Positions 42,044-53,956 are shown, counted from the stretch's first letter. The stretch is DNA of 64,000 bases from Streptomyces sp. PCS3-D2 (GCF_000612545.2 NZ_CP097800.1:434001-498000), one strand, 5' to 3'. Notes: generated by a model from the letters alone, not told the origin. Program-made: numbers and translations.

Positions 42044-42547
42044 GTGACCTCTCAAAGCATTCATCAGTCTTCTGATGAGCATGTACCGGTACTCCGTGGC
42101 GCGACGACGGTGGAGTGGGCGACGGGCATGGTGATGGCTCTGGCACCCTGCGGGGCCCGTGAGGCGCGGTTCGCGTTGGCGGCGGCAGCCGAGCGGGCGC
42201 GGGTACCGGTGGCGGACCTCGCGGCCGCGGTGGTCGCGGGCTCGCTCGGGGACCCCGTACCCGCCCGGTGGGATCGCGCACTGCGGCGCGCGGTCGAGGC
42301 CCTGCGGAGCGCCCGGCCGGGGGCGGAGGGCGACCGCGGCGTGGGGCTACTGCCCAGCCGGACCCGGACCGAGGACGTCCTGGCGCGGTTCCGGGCGGCC
42401 CGGGAACGGCTCGCCGGGGCCCCCGGTGACGCGGTGGCCCGCGGCGCCATGGACGACATGGCCTACACCCTGTGCGTGCTGATGGGCCGCTCGACCGTGC
42501 ACGAGGCCGTGCTGGCGGCCGAACGACACCTGGCCGCAGCGCACTGA
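42044..42547 (+). CDS. ANTAR-like plus DUF5133-like regulator
   Basis: A 167-residue protein. The first half (about 18-70) has the ANTAR-type helical pattern (VEWATGMVMALAPCGAREARFALAAAAERARVPVADLA), usually an RNA-binding anti-terminator. The second half (about 130-165) carries the DUF5133 signature DDMAYTLCVLMGRSTVHEAVLAA, a domain of Streptomyces small regulators. The GTG at 42044 has GAAAGGA upstream. RNA binding is inferred from the fold, not shown. Confidence 0.6.
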   Translation: MTSQSIHQSSDEHVPVLRGATTVEWATGMVMALAPCGAREARFALAAAAERARVPVADLAAAVVAGSLGDPVPARWDRALRRAVEALRSARPGAEGDRGVGLLPSRTRTEDVLARFRAARERLAGAPGDAVARGAMDDMAYTLCVLMGRSTVHEAVLAAERHLAAAH

Positions 42548-42570
42548 CCCGACCGGCGGCCGACCGGGCC

Positions 42571-42609
42571 GGCACTGGAGCCCAGCGGGACCGGCCGGGC
42601 TCCGGTGCC
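42571..42609. terminator. Terminator hairpin after ANTAR/DUF5133 gene
   Basis: GGCACTGGAGCCC (42571-42583) pairs with GGGCTCCGGTGCC (42597-42609), one G-T wobble, 13-nt loop. It starts 24 bp after the stop. Confidence 0.55.
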
Positions 42610-42790
42610 GTCGTCGAGCGCGGAGGCGAGTCCGATGCACTCGACGTCGATCTGTCGGCCGGCTCCGCCAGGACCGCGGAGAGGTCGCGGGCGGTCGACG
42701 GGCCGCGCGGGGCGGAGCCCGTGTGCGGCGCCCGGGCACGGGTAGGCGCTGGACGTACCGGAGCGTCCGTACGGCAGTGAGGAAGTCGTC

Positions 42791-43114
42791 ATGCCCCGCG
42801 GTTCCAGTTCGAAGAGGGAACGACAGTACGAGCACATCAAGGAGAGCGCCGAGGAGCGCGGCGAGAGCCCCGAGAGGGCGGAGGAGATCGCCGCGCGGAC
42901 CGTGAACAAGGAGCGGGCCCGGGCCGGCGAGACGAAGATGGCGAGCAGGACCTCGCTGGAGGACATCTCCTCGGGCCGGCGCGGCGGACTGCGCTCCCAC
43001 AAGGGAGCCGGAGGCCCCACCTACGACCAGCTCTACGAGGAGGCCAGGCGCAGGAACCTCCACGGCCGCTCCTCGATGGACAAGGCGGAGCTCAAGCGGA
43101 AGCTGGGTTACTGA
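42791..43114 (+). CDS. Small basic protein, Rho-N-like / plasmid-stabilisation family
   Basis: A 107-residue highly charged protein. It contains the Streptomyces family repeat ERQYEHIKESAEERGESPERAEEIAARTVNKERARAGE, followed by a Rho-N-like SAP-type C-terminal part (YDQLYEEARRRNLHGRSSMDKAELKRKL). Such proteins are often annotated as plasmid stabilisation proteins, with a likely nucleic-acid-binding role. GAGGAAG lies before the ATG. Confidence 0.75.
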   Translation: MPRGSSSKRERQYEHIKESAEERGESPERAEEIAARTVNKERARAGETKMASRTSLEDISSGRRGGLRSHKGAGGPTYDQLYEEARRRNLHGRSSMDKAELKRKLGY

Positions 43115-43252
43115 GCGCGGTGGGCGGACGGAGCAGTCCGGTGGGCGAGCACGCGCCGCGCCGGACGGCGACGACCGCTGAGCGGGGCGGCAGCCTAGGC
43201 CGGTCGGCGCAGGCGGCGGATGATCAGGGCACTCCCGGGGTAACCGCACCGC

Positions 43253-44347
43253 GTGATCACATTCGGCGTCGAAGAGGAATACCTCCTGGTGGACCCGGTG
43301 ACGGTGCTGCCGGTACCCGGGGCCGAGTACGTGCGCAGGGCGGCCGGTCTGGGCCCGATCGCGGAGGACGGCGAGGTCCAGGACGAGCTGCTCCAGGCAC
43401 AGGTCGAGGTGGCGACGCCGGTCTGCACGGAGCTGGAGGAGGTCGGCGGCCACCTGCTGCGGCTGCGGCACGCCGTGGGCTCGGCCGCCGAGGAGCACGG
43501 CTGCCGGGTCGCCATGGCCGCCGCAGCACCGCTGCGCGACCCGTCGGCGGTGCCGGTCACCCGCAAACCGAGGTATCTCAGGATGGAGGGCCAGGCCCGG
43601 CAGCTGGTGGACGAGCAGCTGATCAACGGTATGCACGTGCACGTGGGGGTGCCCGATCCGGCGACCGGCGTCGCAGTGCTGAACCGCATCCGGGTCTGGC
43701 TGCCGACCCTGCTGGCCATGTCCGCGAACTCTCCGCTGTGGGACGGCAAGGACACCGGCTTCGCCAGCTGGCGCACGATCGTCTTCGGCCGCTGGCCGGT
43801 CAGCGGCCCGCCCCCCTACTTCGACGGGCACGCCGACTACGAGCGGCGGATCGACGCGCTGGTCGCCTCCGGGGTGATCGCCGACCGGGGTCAGCTGTAC
43901 TGGCAGGCACGGCTCTCCGACCGTTTCCCGACCGTCGAGGTGCGGTGCCTGGACGTGCAGCTGCGGGCCGACGACGCGGTCATGCTGGCCGGTCTGGTGC
44001 GCGCCCTGGTCACGGTCGCCCTCGCCGAGGAGAAGGCCGGGGCCGCGCCCGCGCAGTGCTGTCCGGAACTGCTGCAGGCCGCCAACTGGCACGCGGCCCG
44101 GCACGGCCTGAACTCCACCCTGGTCGATCCCGAGGGTCGCTGCCGCAGCAGCGGTGACGTGCTGTCCTCCCTGCTGGCCCACGTCGCTCCGGCACTCGCC
44201 GAGTCCGGCGACGAACGCGAGGTGGCGTCGCTCGTGCACCGGCTCCTCCAGGAGGGGACACCGGCCGACCGGCAGCGCCGCGCCCTGCGGGAGGGCGGCA
44301 TGCCGGCCCTCAGGAACCTGATCGTGGGCGACTCCCCGTCCGGCTGA
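43253..44347 (+). CDS. Carboxylate-amine ligase, glutamate-cysteine ligase family (YbdK-like)
   Basis: A 364-residue enzyme beginning with the hallmark [11 protein letters not shown]. It belongs to the GCS2 (YbdK-like) ATP-dependent carboxylate-amine ligase group, with further motifs [11 protein letters not shown] and [18 protein letters not shown]. Streptomyces lack glutathione, so gamma-glutamyl transfer to another amine is more likely than glutathione synthesis. The GTG at 43253 starts directly on the family sequence. Confidence 0.85.
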   Translation: MITFGVEEEYLLVDPVTVLPVPGAEYVRRAAGLGPIAEDGEVQDELLQAQVEVATPVCTELEEVGGHLLRLRHAVGSAAEEHGCRVAMAAAAPLRDPSAVPVTRKPRYLRMEGQARQLVDEQLINGMHVHVGVPDPATGVAVLNRIRVWLPTLLAMSANSPLWDGKDTGFASWRTIVFGRWPVSGPPPYFDGHADYERRIDALVASGVIADRGQLYWQARLSDRFPTVEVRCLDVQLRADDAVMLAGLVRALVTVALAEEKAGAAPAQCCPELLQAANWHAARHGLNSTLVDPEGRCRSSGDVLSSLLAHVAPALAESGDEREVASLVHRLLQEGTPADRQRRALREGGMPALRNLIVGDSPSG

Positions 44348-44432
44348 GCCGGGTGGCAGGCGCGGACCGGGGGGACGAGCGGACCGGGCGGACGCCCCCG
44401 CCGACCGTTTGCGTCGTGCGATGCTGGTGGGC

Positions 44433-44906
44433 ATGACCTTGGAGGACCTGGTGAGGCTGCGCCGTGCCCGGGACGTGATCGACCGCGACTACGCGGAGCC
44501 GCTGGATGTTCCGGCGCTCGCGCAGGTCGCCCTGATGTCCCCCGGGCACTTCTCCCGCAGCTTCCGCGCCGCTTTCGGGGAGACCCCGTACAGCTATCTG
44601 ATGACCCGCCGCGTCGAACGCGCGAAGGCGCTGCTGCGGCGGGGCGACATGAGTGTGACGGAGGTCTGCTTCGCCGTCGGGAGCACCTCGCTGGGATCGT
44701 TCAGCTCGCGATTCACCGAGCTCGTCGGCGAGAGCCCCAGCGCCTATCGGGCTCGCGCGCACGAGGCGGGCGAGGCCATTCCGGCGTGCGTCGCCAAGTA
44801 CATGACGCGACCGGTCAGGGGCGGGCGGCCGCCCGGTGACCAGGGCACGGAACCCGTCGCGGATCCGGTCAGAAATGGAGAAGCGAAAACGGCGGGCGCC
44901 TCGTAG
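44433..44906 (+). CDS. AraC-type HTH regulator (DNA-binding domain only)
   Basis: A 157-residue protein whose residues about 5-110 are an AraC DNA-binding domain ([29 protein letters not shown] and [29 protein letters not shown]). No ligand domain is attached. The VOC gene begins 10 bp after its stop and the UvrA-like gene after that, so it probably regulates them. Confidence 0.85.
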   Translation: MTLEDLVRLRRARDVIDRDYAEPLDVPALAQVALMSPGHFSRSFRAAFGETPYSYLMTRRVERAKALLRRGDMSVTEVCFAVGSTSLGSFSSRFTELVGESPSAYRARAHEAGEAIPACVAKYMTRPVRGGRPPGDQGTEPVADPVRNGEAKTAGAS

Positions 44907-44916
44907 CGTCGAAGCC

Positions 44917-45330
44917 ATGAACATCAATCTCTCGCAGTGCTTCATCGCGGTGGACGACCACGACAAGGCGATCGCGTTCTACCGCGACGTCCTGGGCCTG
45001 GAGGTGCGCAACGACGTCGGGTTCGAGGGGATGCGCTGGGTGACCGTCGGGTCGCCCTCGCAGGACGTCGAGATCGTCCTCGAACCGCCGCTCGCCGACC
45101 CCGGCGCCCCCGCCGCGGACCGGCAGGCGATGGCCGAGCTGCTGGCCAAGGGCATGCTGCGCGGCGTGATCTTCTCCACCGACGACGTCGACGCCACCTT
45201 CGAGCGCATCCGGGCGGCCGGCGGGGAGGTCATGCAGGAGCCCATCGACCAGCCGTACGGAGTCCGTGACTGCGCGTTCCGCGACCCGGCCGGCAACATG
45301 CTCCGCTTCAACCAGCCCCGCAAGCAGTAG
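44917..45330 (+). CDS. VOC-superfamily (glyoxalase/bleomycin-resistance-like) protein
   Basis: A 137-residue VOC-fold protein, with [23 protein letters not shown] and, at the end, [17 protein letters not shown]. It lies between an AraC regulator and a UvrA-like ABC protein, which suggests a drug-sequestering or detoxifying role. A strong hairpin follows its stop. Function inferred. Confidence 0.82.
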   Translation: MNINLSQCFIAVDDHDKAIAFYRDVLGLEVRNDVGFEGMRWVTVGSPSQDVEIVLEPPLADPGAPAADRQAMAELLAKGMLRGVIFSTDDVDATFERIRAAGGEVMQEPIDQPYGVRDCAFRDPAGNMLRFNQPRKQ

Positions 45331-45347
45331 CACCACCTTCCCCTCAC

Positions 45348-45395
45348 GGGCCGCGGTCACGTCCACGCCATCCGGCGTGACCGTGACCGCGGCCC
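45348..45395. terminator. Terminator hairpin between VOC and UvrA-like genes
   Basis: GGGCCGCGGTCACG plus CACGCC (45348-45369) pairs with 45374-45395 around an ATCC loop, with two mismatches inside a 22-position stem. It would separate the AraC/VOC transcript from the UvrA-like gene, or attenuate between them. Confidence 0.65.
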
Positions 45396-45421
45396 TCCCC
45401 ATGGACGGAGACACCTCGCGC

Positions 45422-47806
<2,385 letters not shown>

Positions 47807-47807
47807 C

Positions 47808-47849
47808 GGCCGCGGGGTCCGCGGCCCCACCGCCGCGGACCCCGCGGCC
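47808..47849. terminator. Terminator hairpin after UvrA-like gene
   Basis: Perfect 17-bp stem GGCCGCGGGGTCCGCGG (47808-47824) with its complement (47833-47849), 8-nt loop, beginning 1 bp after the stop. Confidence 0.8.
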
Positions 47850-47993
47850 GATCCGGCCGGGTGCGGTGCGGCCGGGCCGGGTGCGGGGCTGGGTCCGGCA
47901 CACGGTTCCCGCCAACTCTGGCTGTTCCCGGACGAGTTGCACGCTATCTGACTATCTTCTACGGGGCACATCAGTTCGCCCCAGGAGGTCAGA

Positions 47994-50549
47994 TTGCAGC
48001 CCAGGCGCTCCTTCGCGCTCCCCGGCCCGTTACGCCGCTCCCACCTGCTCATAGCCTTCGCCCTCGGCTCCCTGCTGATCGGCCTGACGCCCTGGCTCGG
48101 CGTCACGAGCACCGCAGCGGCCGGCCGCGCACCGGGGCCGCGGGCCGCGCCCGTGCCCACCGACCAGCAGGCGGCGGTGCAGTCGCCGCACCACGGCGTC
48201 GCGCCGGCGAACGCCATGGAGCCCACCGCCCCCGTCCTCGACCGGGCCGGGTGGACGGCGAGCGCGAGCGACGAGGAGACCACCGGCGAGAACGGCCGCG
48301 CCGCCAACGTCCTCGACGGCGACGCCACCACCATCTGGCACAGCAAGTGGACCGGCACCCCCGCGCCCCTGCCGCACAGCATCACCATCGACATGCACCG
48401 CACCGCGGTCGTCTCCGCCCTCGTCTATCGGCCGCGTGCGAACGGGCCGAACGGGCGCGTCGGCGAGTACGGCATCAGCGTGAGCGCCGACGGCCGGAAC
48501 TGGGGCACCCCCGTCGCCACCGGCACGCTCGCGGACGACGCCACCACCAAGACCCTCGGCTTCGCCCCGACGGGCACCCGGTTCGTACGACTGACGGCGA
48601 CGACCGAGGCGGGCAACCGCGGGCCCTGGACCTCGGCCGCGGAAATCAACCTGCTGGGCGACCCGGGCACCCCCGAAGCCACCGTCGACCTGTCCCGGGC
48701 CGGGTGGACGGCGAGCGCGAGCGACGAGGAGACCACCGGCGAGAACGGCCGCGCCGCCAACGTCCTCGACGGGAACGCCACCACCATCTGGCACAGCAAG
48801 TGGACCGGCACCCCCGCGCCCCTGCCGCACAGCATCACCATCGACATGCACCGCACCGCGGTCGTCTCCGCCCTCGTCTACCAGCCCCGCGCCGACGGCC
48901 CCAACGGGCGTGCCGGCTCATACACCGTGGCGACCAGTACCGACGGCACCTCCTTCGGCGCCGCGGTGGCATCCGGCACCTGGCGGGACGACGACACCGT
49001 CAAGACCGCCACCTTCATCCGTGCCGAGCAGGCCCGGTACGTACGTCTCACCGTGACCGCCGAGGCGGGCGGCCGGGGTCCCTGGACCTCGGCGGCGGAG
49101 ATACGCCTGAGCGGGCCGGCCAACCCCGCCGTACACGGTTCCTGGGGCCGGATCATCGGCTTCCCCCTGGTCCCGGTGGCCACCGCCGCCCTGCCCGGGG
49201 ACAAGCTGCTCGCCTGGTCCGCGTACGCCGTCGACCGCTTCGGCGGCAGCAACGGCTACACCCAGACGGCGATCTTGGACCTGAAGACGGGCAGGGTCAC
49301 CCAGCGCCGCATCGACAACACCGGCCACGACATGTTCTGCCCCGGCATAGCGATGCTGGCCGACGGCCGGGTGCTGGTCACGGGCGGCAGCAACGCGGAG
49401 AAGGCCAGCATCTACGACCCGGCCTCCGACTCCTGGTCCGCGACCACCAGCATGAACATCGCCCGCGGCTACCAGGCCATGACACTGCTCTCCACCGGCG
49501 AGGCCTTCGTCCTCGGCGGCTCCTGGAGCGGGAACGCGAGCACCGACAAGGCCGGTGAGGTCTGGTCGCCCGACACCCGCACCTGGCGGAGGCTTCCCGG
49601 CGTTCCCGCCTCCCCGGCGCTGACGGCCGATCCGGCCGGGCCGTACCGCGCCGACAACCACATGTGGCTGCACGCCGTTTCGGGCGGCAAGGTGCTCCAG
49701 GTCGGCCCGAGCAAGCAGATGAACTGGATCTCCACCAGCGGCCAGGGCAGCATCACGCCGGCCGGCACCCGGGCCGACAGCCAGGACGCCATGACCGGCA
49801 ACGCCGTTCCGTACGACATCGGCAAACTGGTCACGCTGGGCGGTTCTCCGGCCTACCAGGACTCCCCCGCCACGCGGCGGGCGTACACCGTGGGCATCTC
49901 GGGCAGCCAGGTCCAGGCGGCACGCACCGGGGACATGGAGCACCCCCGTGCGTTCGGCAACAGCGTCGTGCTGCCCGACGGCAAGGTGGCGGTCTTCGGC
50001 GGCCAGGCCTATCCGGTGCCGTTCAGCGATGCGACCTCGGTCCTGACGCCCGAGCTCTGGGATCCGGCGACCGGCAGGTTCACCCCGCTGGCCTCCATGG
50101 CCGTCCCGCGCAATTACCACAGCGTGGCCAACCTGCTGCCCGACGGCCGGGTCTTCTCCGGCGGCGGCGGCCTGTGCGGCGACTGCGCCACCAACCACCC
50201 CGACGGAGCCGTCTTCACTCCGCCCTACCTGCTGAACGCCGACGGTTCGCCGAAGCCGCGGCCGGTGATTACCGGGGGCGTGCCTCCCCGGACGTCGCCC
50301 GGCACGCAGCTGACGGTGAGCACCGGGTCGTCCGTGGCCTCCTTCGTCCTGATGCGGGCCTCGGCCGCGACCCACTCCACCGACAACGACCAGCGGCGGG
50401 TACCGCTCGTGTCCACGCCGGCGGGGGCGGGCTCGTACACGGTATCCATCCCTGCGGACACCGGTGTGGTGCTGCCGGGGACGTACATGCTGTTCGCCCT
50501 CGACGCCCAAGGGGTGCCGAGCATCGGCCGGTTCGTCACCGTCTCCTGA
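47994..50549 (+). CDS. Secreted galactose-oxidase-like protein with two F5/8C domains
   Basis: An 851-residue exported protein. Signal peptide about 1-43, then two tandem F5/8 type C (CBM32-like) domains (about 84-225 and 234-378), then a Kelch-type seven-blade propeller and a DUF1929/GlxA-like C-terminal domain (about 740-851). The propeller keeps the radical-copper-oxidase scaffold ([41 protein letters not shown]). The TTG start at 47994 is set by a perfect AGGAGG 5 bp upstream. Likely role: extracellular oxidation of a glycan, as GlxA does in Streptomyces; the substrate is unknown. Confidence 0.75.
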   Translation: MQPRRSFALPGPLRRSHLLIAFALGSLLIGLTPWLGVTSTAAAGRAPGPRAAPVPTDQQAAVQSPHHGVAPANAMEPTAPVLDRAGWTASASDEETTGENGRAANVLDGDATTIWHSKWTGTPAPLPHSITIDMHRTAVVSALVYRPRANGPNGRVGEYGISVSADGRNWGTPVATGTLADDATTKTLGFAPTGTRFVRLTATTEAGNRGPWTSAAEINLLGDPGTPEATVDLSRAGWTASASDEETTGENGRAANVLDGNATTIWHSKWTGTPAPLPHSITIDMHRTAVVSALVYQPRADGPNGRAGSYTVATSTDGTSFGAAVASGTWRDDDTVKTATFIRAEQARYVRLTVTAEAGGRGPWTSAAEIRLSGPANPAVHGSWGRIIGFPLVPVATAALPGDKLLAWSAYAVDRFGGSNGYTQTAILDLKTGRVTQRRIDNTGHDMFCPGIAMLADGRVLVTGGSNAEKASIYDPASDSWSATTSMNIARGYQAMTLLSTGEAFVLGGSWSGNASTDKAGEVWSPDTRTWRRLPGVPASPALTADPAGPYRADNHMWLHAVSGGKVLQVGPSKQMNWISTSGQGSITPAGTRADSQDAMTGNAVPYDIGKLVTLGGSPAYQDSPATRRAYTVGISGSQVQAARTGDMEHPRAFGNSVVLPDGKVAVFGGQAYPVPFSDATSVLTPELWDPATGRFTPLASMAVPRNYHSVANLLPDGRVFSGGGGLCGDCATNHPDGAVFTPPYLLNADGSPKPRPVITGGVPPRTSPGTQLTVSTGSSVASFVLMRASAATHSTDNDQRRVPLVSTPAGAGSYTVSIPADTGVVLPGTYMLFALDAQGVPSIGRFVTVS
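48242..48880 (+). repeat. 186-bp near-identical duplication inside F5/8C-encoding gene
   Basis: 48242-48427 and 48695-48880 align without gaps at a 453-bp (151-codon) offset and differ at only two nucleotides (GGCGAC versus GGGAAC). They encode the front halves of the two F5/8C domains; the remainder of the domains is more divergent. This points to recent duplication or gene conversion. Confidence 0.85.
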
Positions 50550-50736
50550 ACCGGTGGGCGGTGGCGGAGGTCCGACTCCGCCCACCCGCCGCCGGTGACC
50601 GGCCCACGCACCGAGGCCGGGACGGGTGACGCGTACCGGCCTTCCGTGCCCCCCTCCGTGGCCGAATCACGGCGGGGGGCACGGGTGTTCGGGTGACCGG
50701 GCTCCTCACACGGCCGTCCACGGGTACGGTTCCGGC

Positions 50737-51459
50737 ATGGACGTTTCCACAACCCATCCGAGCGACGACGTGGCTCCGGCCGCGGTGGTCAAGCACGCCG
50801 CACGCCGGCAACTGGCCGAACTGGGGGCGTCGGGCCTGTCCCTGGACGGCGTGGCCCGCGAGAGCGGTCTCGCCGTCGCCGATGTGCAAGCGGTCTTCCC
50901 GCACCGGGACGACCTGCTGACCGCGCTCGTCATCGACGCCTACGACGCGTCCGGTTCCGCGATGGAGCGGGCCGACCGGGCCGCCGCGGACGCCGGTGCC
51001 ACGGGGGGCGCCCGGCTCCTCGCGGCGGCCCGGGCACTGCGGCAGTGGTCCTTCGCGCACCCCGCCGAGTTCACCCTGATCTACGGCTCGCCCGTGCCTG
51101 GCTACCACGCCCCGCAGGACACCGTCCCGCCCGCCTCGCGCACCCCCGCGGTGCTCGCCGGCATCCTGCGATCCGCACTGGCGGCCGGCGAACTCGTCCC
51201 GCCCCGCCGGACGCTGCCGGGCGGGCTGCTGCGACCGGAGGCCCTGGAGCTCTTCGGCGGTGCGCCCGAGGCCCCCTTCGCGGACGTCGTCGAGCGCGGC
51301 ATCGTGCTGTGGAGCAGCCTGATCGGCCTGCTGGCGTTCCAGGTCTTCAGCCGTACGCACGACAGCGTCCTCGACGAGGCCGCCTACTTCGACCACGCCG
51401 TCGCGGTGGCGGCCGAGACCGTCGGACTTGAGGTCCCGGTGGGCGAGGGCGACCGCTGA
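50737..51459 (+). CDS. TetR-like transcriptional regulator
   Basis: A 240-residue TetR-type protein. The HTH covers GLSLDGVARESGLAVADVQAVFPHRDDLL, a fairly divergent version, and the ligand domain resembles the TetR_C-like domain (WSFAHPAEFTLIYGSPVPGY). It ends 1 bp before the MAB_1171c-family gene start, so they form an operon. No operator was identified. Confidence 0.82.
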   Translation: MDVSTTHPSDDVAPAAVVKHAARRQLAELGASGLSLDGVARESGLAVADVQAVFPHRDDLLTALVIDAYDASGSAMERADRAAADAGATGGARLLAAARALRQWSFAHPAEFTLIYGSPVPGYHAPQDTVPPASRTPAVLAGILRSALAAGELVPPRRTLPGGLLRPEALELFGGAPEAPFADVVERGIVLWSSLIGLLAFQVFSRTHDSVLDEAAYFDHAVAVAAETVGLEVPVGEGDR

Positions 51460-51460
51460 C

Positions 51461-52612
51461 GTGAACGCCATCCGGACCCTCTGCTTCGCGACAGCGGCGC
51501 TCTCCTCCTACGCCGCGCTCTTCTACCGCCTGTCCCAGGCCCGGCGCAGCTGGCGGGACGGCGCCTACCGGGCACTGATCGCCACCCTGCTGCTGCAGTG
51601 CCTCACCTTCACCATGGGAGCCGTCGCCATGGGTGGTGGAAGCTTCCTGGGCGTCGGCAACCTGGCCATCCTCATCATGCACCTGGCCGCCGTGGCCTTC
51701 TGCGTCGCGGCGCAGATCATCCTGCTGCGATGGGCTGCCACGGACGAGGCCGCGGCCCGTGGGACACGGTACTGGCTCGTCACCGGCATCGTCCTCGACG
51801 TGCTGCTGACGGCCCTGTTCTTCCTGGCGGACGGACCCGGACGGCCCACCTCCGACTTCGACGGGACCAGCAGGCCGCTGCTGCTCACCTACCTCCTGGT
51901 CTTCGTCGTGTCCCAGGCGGTGCCGTGCGTGACGATCTACCGGCAGTGCGGCCCGTACGCGCGGATGACGGACAACGCCTCGCTGCGGCAGGCGCTGCGG
52001 ATGCTCTCCGTCGCCGCCGTGGTGCTGTTCCTGTACTGCACGGCCCGTACGGTCAACATCCTGACCGCGGCGACCGGGGTGGACATCGGCGCCTGGAAGC
52101 TCGCCTCGAACGTCTTCAGCGCGACGGGCATCGTGATCCTCTCGCTCAGTCTGATCAACTCCTTGTGGGGGCCGCCCGTTTCCCGGCTCAAGGAGTGGGC
52201 CCGCAGCTACCGCGCCTACCGGGCGCTGCATCCGCTGTGGCGGGACCTCTACGAGTCCTCGCCGGACATCGCGCTGGAACCCCCGGGGGCGTCTGTCTCC
52301 GACCTCAACTACCGGCTGCACCGCCGGGTGGTCGAAATCCGTGACGGGTGGCGGGACTTGCGCCCGTACATCGACCGGGAGACGAACACCGCCGACGGGG
52401 CGAACGGGGAGGCGGGCGAGGAGCTGCGACAGGCGTTCGCGGAAGCGGCGCAGATCAGGCAGGCCCTCCAGGCCAAGCGGACCGGGACGGTCCCCGATCA
52501 CAGCAAGGACGCGGGCGACTTCGACGACCGCGACACGGACAACTTCGTGGCGGAAGTAGCCTGGCTCACCCAGGTTGCCGCCGCCTACAGTAAGCTCGGT
52601 AAGGCGAGTTGA
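51461..52612 (+). CDS. MAB_1171c-family membrane protein
   Basis: A 383-residue protein with seven to eight transmembrane helices in the first 235 residues and a soluble helical C-terminal part of about 150 residues. It matches the actinobacterial MAB_1171c putative-transporter family, which commonly occurs beside XRE and ImmA/IrrE genes, as here. The GTG at 51461 directly follows the TetR stop. The role is not established; the family context suggests an envelope sensor or exporter coupled to the XRE/ImmA switch. Confidence 0.7.
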   Translation: MNAIRTLCFATAALSSYAALFYRLSQARRSWRDGAYRALIATLLLQCLTFTMGAVAMGGGSFLGVGNLAILIMHLAAVAFCVAAQIILLRWAATDEAAARGTRYWLVTGIVLDVLLTALFFLADGPGRPTSDFDGTSRPLLLTYLLVFVVSQAVPCVTIYRQCGPYARMTDNASLRQALRMLSVAAVVLFLYCTARTVNILTAATGVDIGAWKLASNVFSATGIVILSLSLINSLWGPPVSRLKEWARSYRAYRALHPLWRDLYESSPDIALEPPGASVSDLNYRLHRRVVEIRDGWRDLRPYIDRETNTADGANGEAGEELRQAFAEAAQIRQALQAKRTGTVPDHSKDAGDFDDRDTDNFVAEVAWLTQVAAAYSKLGKAS

Positions 52613-52617
52613 GAGCT

Positions 52618-52653
52618 CCCGCCCGGTTTGCATCCCCCGTCAAACCGGGCGGG
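52618..52653. terminator. Terminator hairpin after MAB_1171c gene
   Basis: Perfect 13-bp stem CCCGCCCGGTTTG (52618-52630) with its complement (52641-52653) and a 10-nt loop, CATCCCCCGT. Confidence 0.7.
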
Positions 52654-52702
52654 CACTCCCGTTCCCCCGTGTTTCATCGGGCCGGACGGGTGGCTTCCGC
52701 CC

Positions 52703-52741
52703 GGACTGGCCCGGCCCATCCCCCGAGGGCCGGGCCAGTCC
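52703..52741. terminator. Second hairpin between MAB_1171c and XRE genes
   Basis: Perfect 15-bp stem GGACTGGCCCGGCCC (52703-52717) with its complement (52727-52741) and a 9-nt loop ATCCCCCGA. Its loop shares ATCCCCC with the preceding hairpin. Confidence 0.7.
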
Positions 52742-52788
52742 GATTCTCCGCAGCAGCAACCCGACCCCGTTTCCCCCGTGAGTCGCGT

Positions 52789-52885
52789 TAGCTGACAGCT
52801 ATCGGCGAGACCCAACGTTGGCGGAGTCCCGGCCAATTGTCAACTGACCGCTATTCTGGGAAACTGACGTATAGCCACGGGCTAT
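52789..52885. promoter_or_regulatory. Three candidate XRE operators (TAGCY-N3-RGCTA)
   Basis: TAGCTGACAGCTAT (52789-52802) and TAGCCACGGGCTAT (52872-52885) share a TAGC-N5/6-GCTA palindromic form; CAACTGACCGCTAT (52841-52854) is a weaker third copy. All lie in the AT-richer 130 bp before the XRE start and after the double terminator. Binding by the XRE protein is inferred. Confidence 0.55.
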
Positions 52886-52915
52886 GCCGAGGAGGTGACG
52901 GGAGGAAGGTTCACC

Positions 52916-53368
52916 ATGACGGAGACCGAGACCGGGGGCGATGACCGGCCCCTGCTCGCAGTGCGTCTCGACGACCTGTTCAAGACGGTTCGCCCGAAGG
53001 GCCGGCACTGGACCAACGCCGAGGTGGCGGAGGAACTGAAGCGGGCCAACCCCGAACTCAAGGCCGGGGGTGTGTATCTGTCGCAGCTGCGGACCGGCAA
53101 GCGCTCCAATCCCTCGCCCGACCTCCTGGCCGCCCTCGCCCGCTTCTTCGGCGTATCGGTCGCCTACTTCTTCGACGACAAGGTGGCCGAGTCCGTCCTC
53201 AGCGAGGTCGCCGCGATCGAGGCGCTGCGGCAGTCCGGGGTCCGGGCGGTGGCGATGCGGGCGGCCGGGATGAAGAAGGAGAACCTCCAGGCCATCACGG
53301 CCATCATGGACCAGTACCGGCAGTTGCAGGGCCTGCCGCCGGTCGACGACCCGTCCGGCCCCGAATGA
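52916..53368 (+). CDS. XRE-family HTH regulator
   Basis: A 150-residue regulator. Residues about 20-100 form an HTH of the XRE/Cro type (NAEVAEELKRANPELKAGGVYLSQLRTGKRSNPSPDLLAALARFFGV), followed by a helical dimerisation part. The ATG at 52916 follows GGGAGGAAGG. Its stop overlaps the start of the ImmA/IrrE gene (ATGA), showing coupled expression. Confidence 0.85.
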   Translation: MTETETGGDDRPLLAVRLDDLFKTVRPKGRHWTNAEVAEELKRANPELKAGGVYLSQLRTGKRSNPSPDLLAALARFFGVSVAYFFDDKVAESVLSEVAAIEALRQSGVRAVAMRAAGMKKENLQAITAIMDQYRQLQGLPPVDDPSGPE

Positions 53369-53946
53369 GGGGCGCCAGGAAGGAGCGGTCGGCGGACCAG
53401 GATCGCCGCAGCCGCCTCAAGAAGCTCCGGAAGGCCGGTGCGCAGCGGATCGCCGAACTCGACCTGCCGAAGGCGACCGACGTGGCCGAGCTGTGCCGCC
53501 ACCTCGGTGAGGCACGGGGCCGCCCCATCCTCCTGGTCCCGATGCAGATGCCTGCGACGCATCCGTGCGGCATGTGGGTCGCCGCCCGCGACGAGGACCT
53601 CATCTTCTACGACGCCAACACCACCAGCGCGCATCAGGAGCACATCATCTTGCACGAGCTGGGCCACATCATCTGCTGCCATCGCGGGGCCGGCGGGCTG
53701 GACGAGACGGCCGCCCGTCTGCTCTTCCCCAACCTCGACCCCGAACTCGTACGCGACATGCTCCTGCGGGCCGCCTACGACGACGTGCAGGAGCAGGAGG
53801 CGGAGATCATCGCCTACCTGCTCTCCCAGCGGATGGGCGCCACCGGCGAAGGACGGGATCGGACGGCCTCCGCCGGGGAGGCGGAAGCCGCCGGCGATCC
53901 GGGCACGAGTGCCATGCTCCACCGCATCGAACGCACCTTGTTCTGA
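53365..53946 (+). CDS. ImmA/IrrE-family zinc metallopeptidase
   Basis: A 193-residue protein with the zinc motif HELGH at 97-101 and a downstream Glu-rich helix (EQEAEIIAYLL) as the third-ligand region. ImmA/IrrE proteases cleave XRE-type repressors in mobile elements and DNA-damage responses. Translational overlap with the XRE gene makes that repressor the likely substrate. The gene ends 10 bp from the convergent megaenzyme gene, with no terminator visible between them. Confidence 0.85.
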   Translation: MRGARKERSADQDRRSRLKKLRKAGAQRIAELDLPKATDVAELCRHLGEARGRPILLVPMQMPATHPCGMWVAARDEDLIFYDANTTSAHQEHIILHELGHIICCHRGAGGLDETAARLLFPNLDPELVRDMLLRAAYDDVQEQEAEIIAYLLSQRMGATGEGRDRTASAGEAEAAGDPGTSAMLHRIERTLF

Positions 53947-53956
53947 CGTGGCCCGG

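Noticed and set aside
52618-52885. Small RNA or attachment site between MAB_1171c and XRE genes
   Set aside because: Two hairpins and three short operators explain the structure; no integrase gene or tRNA end is near.
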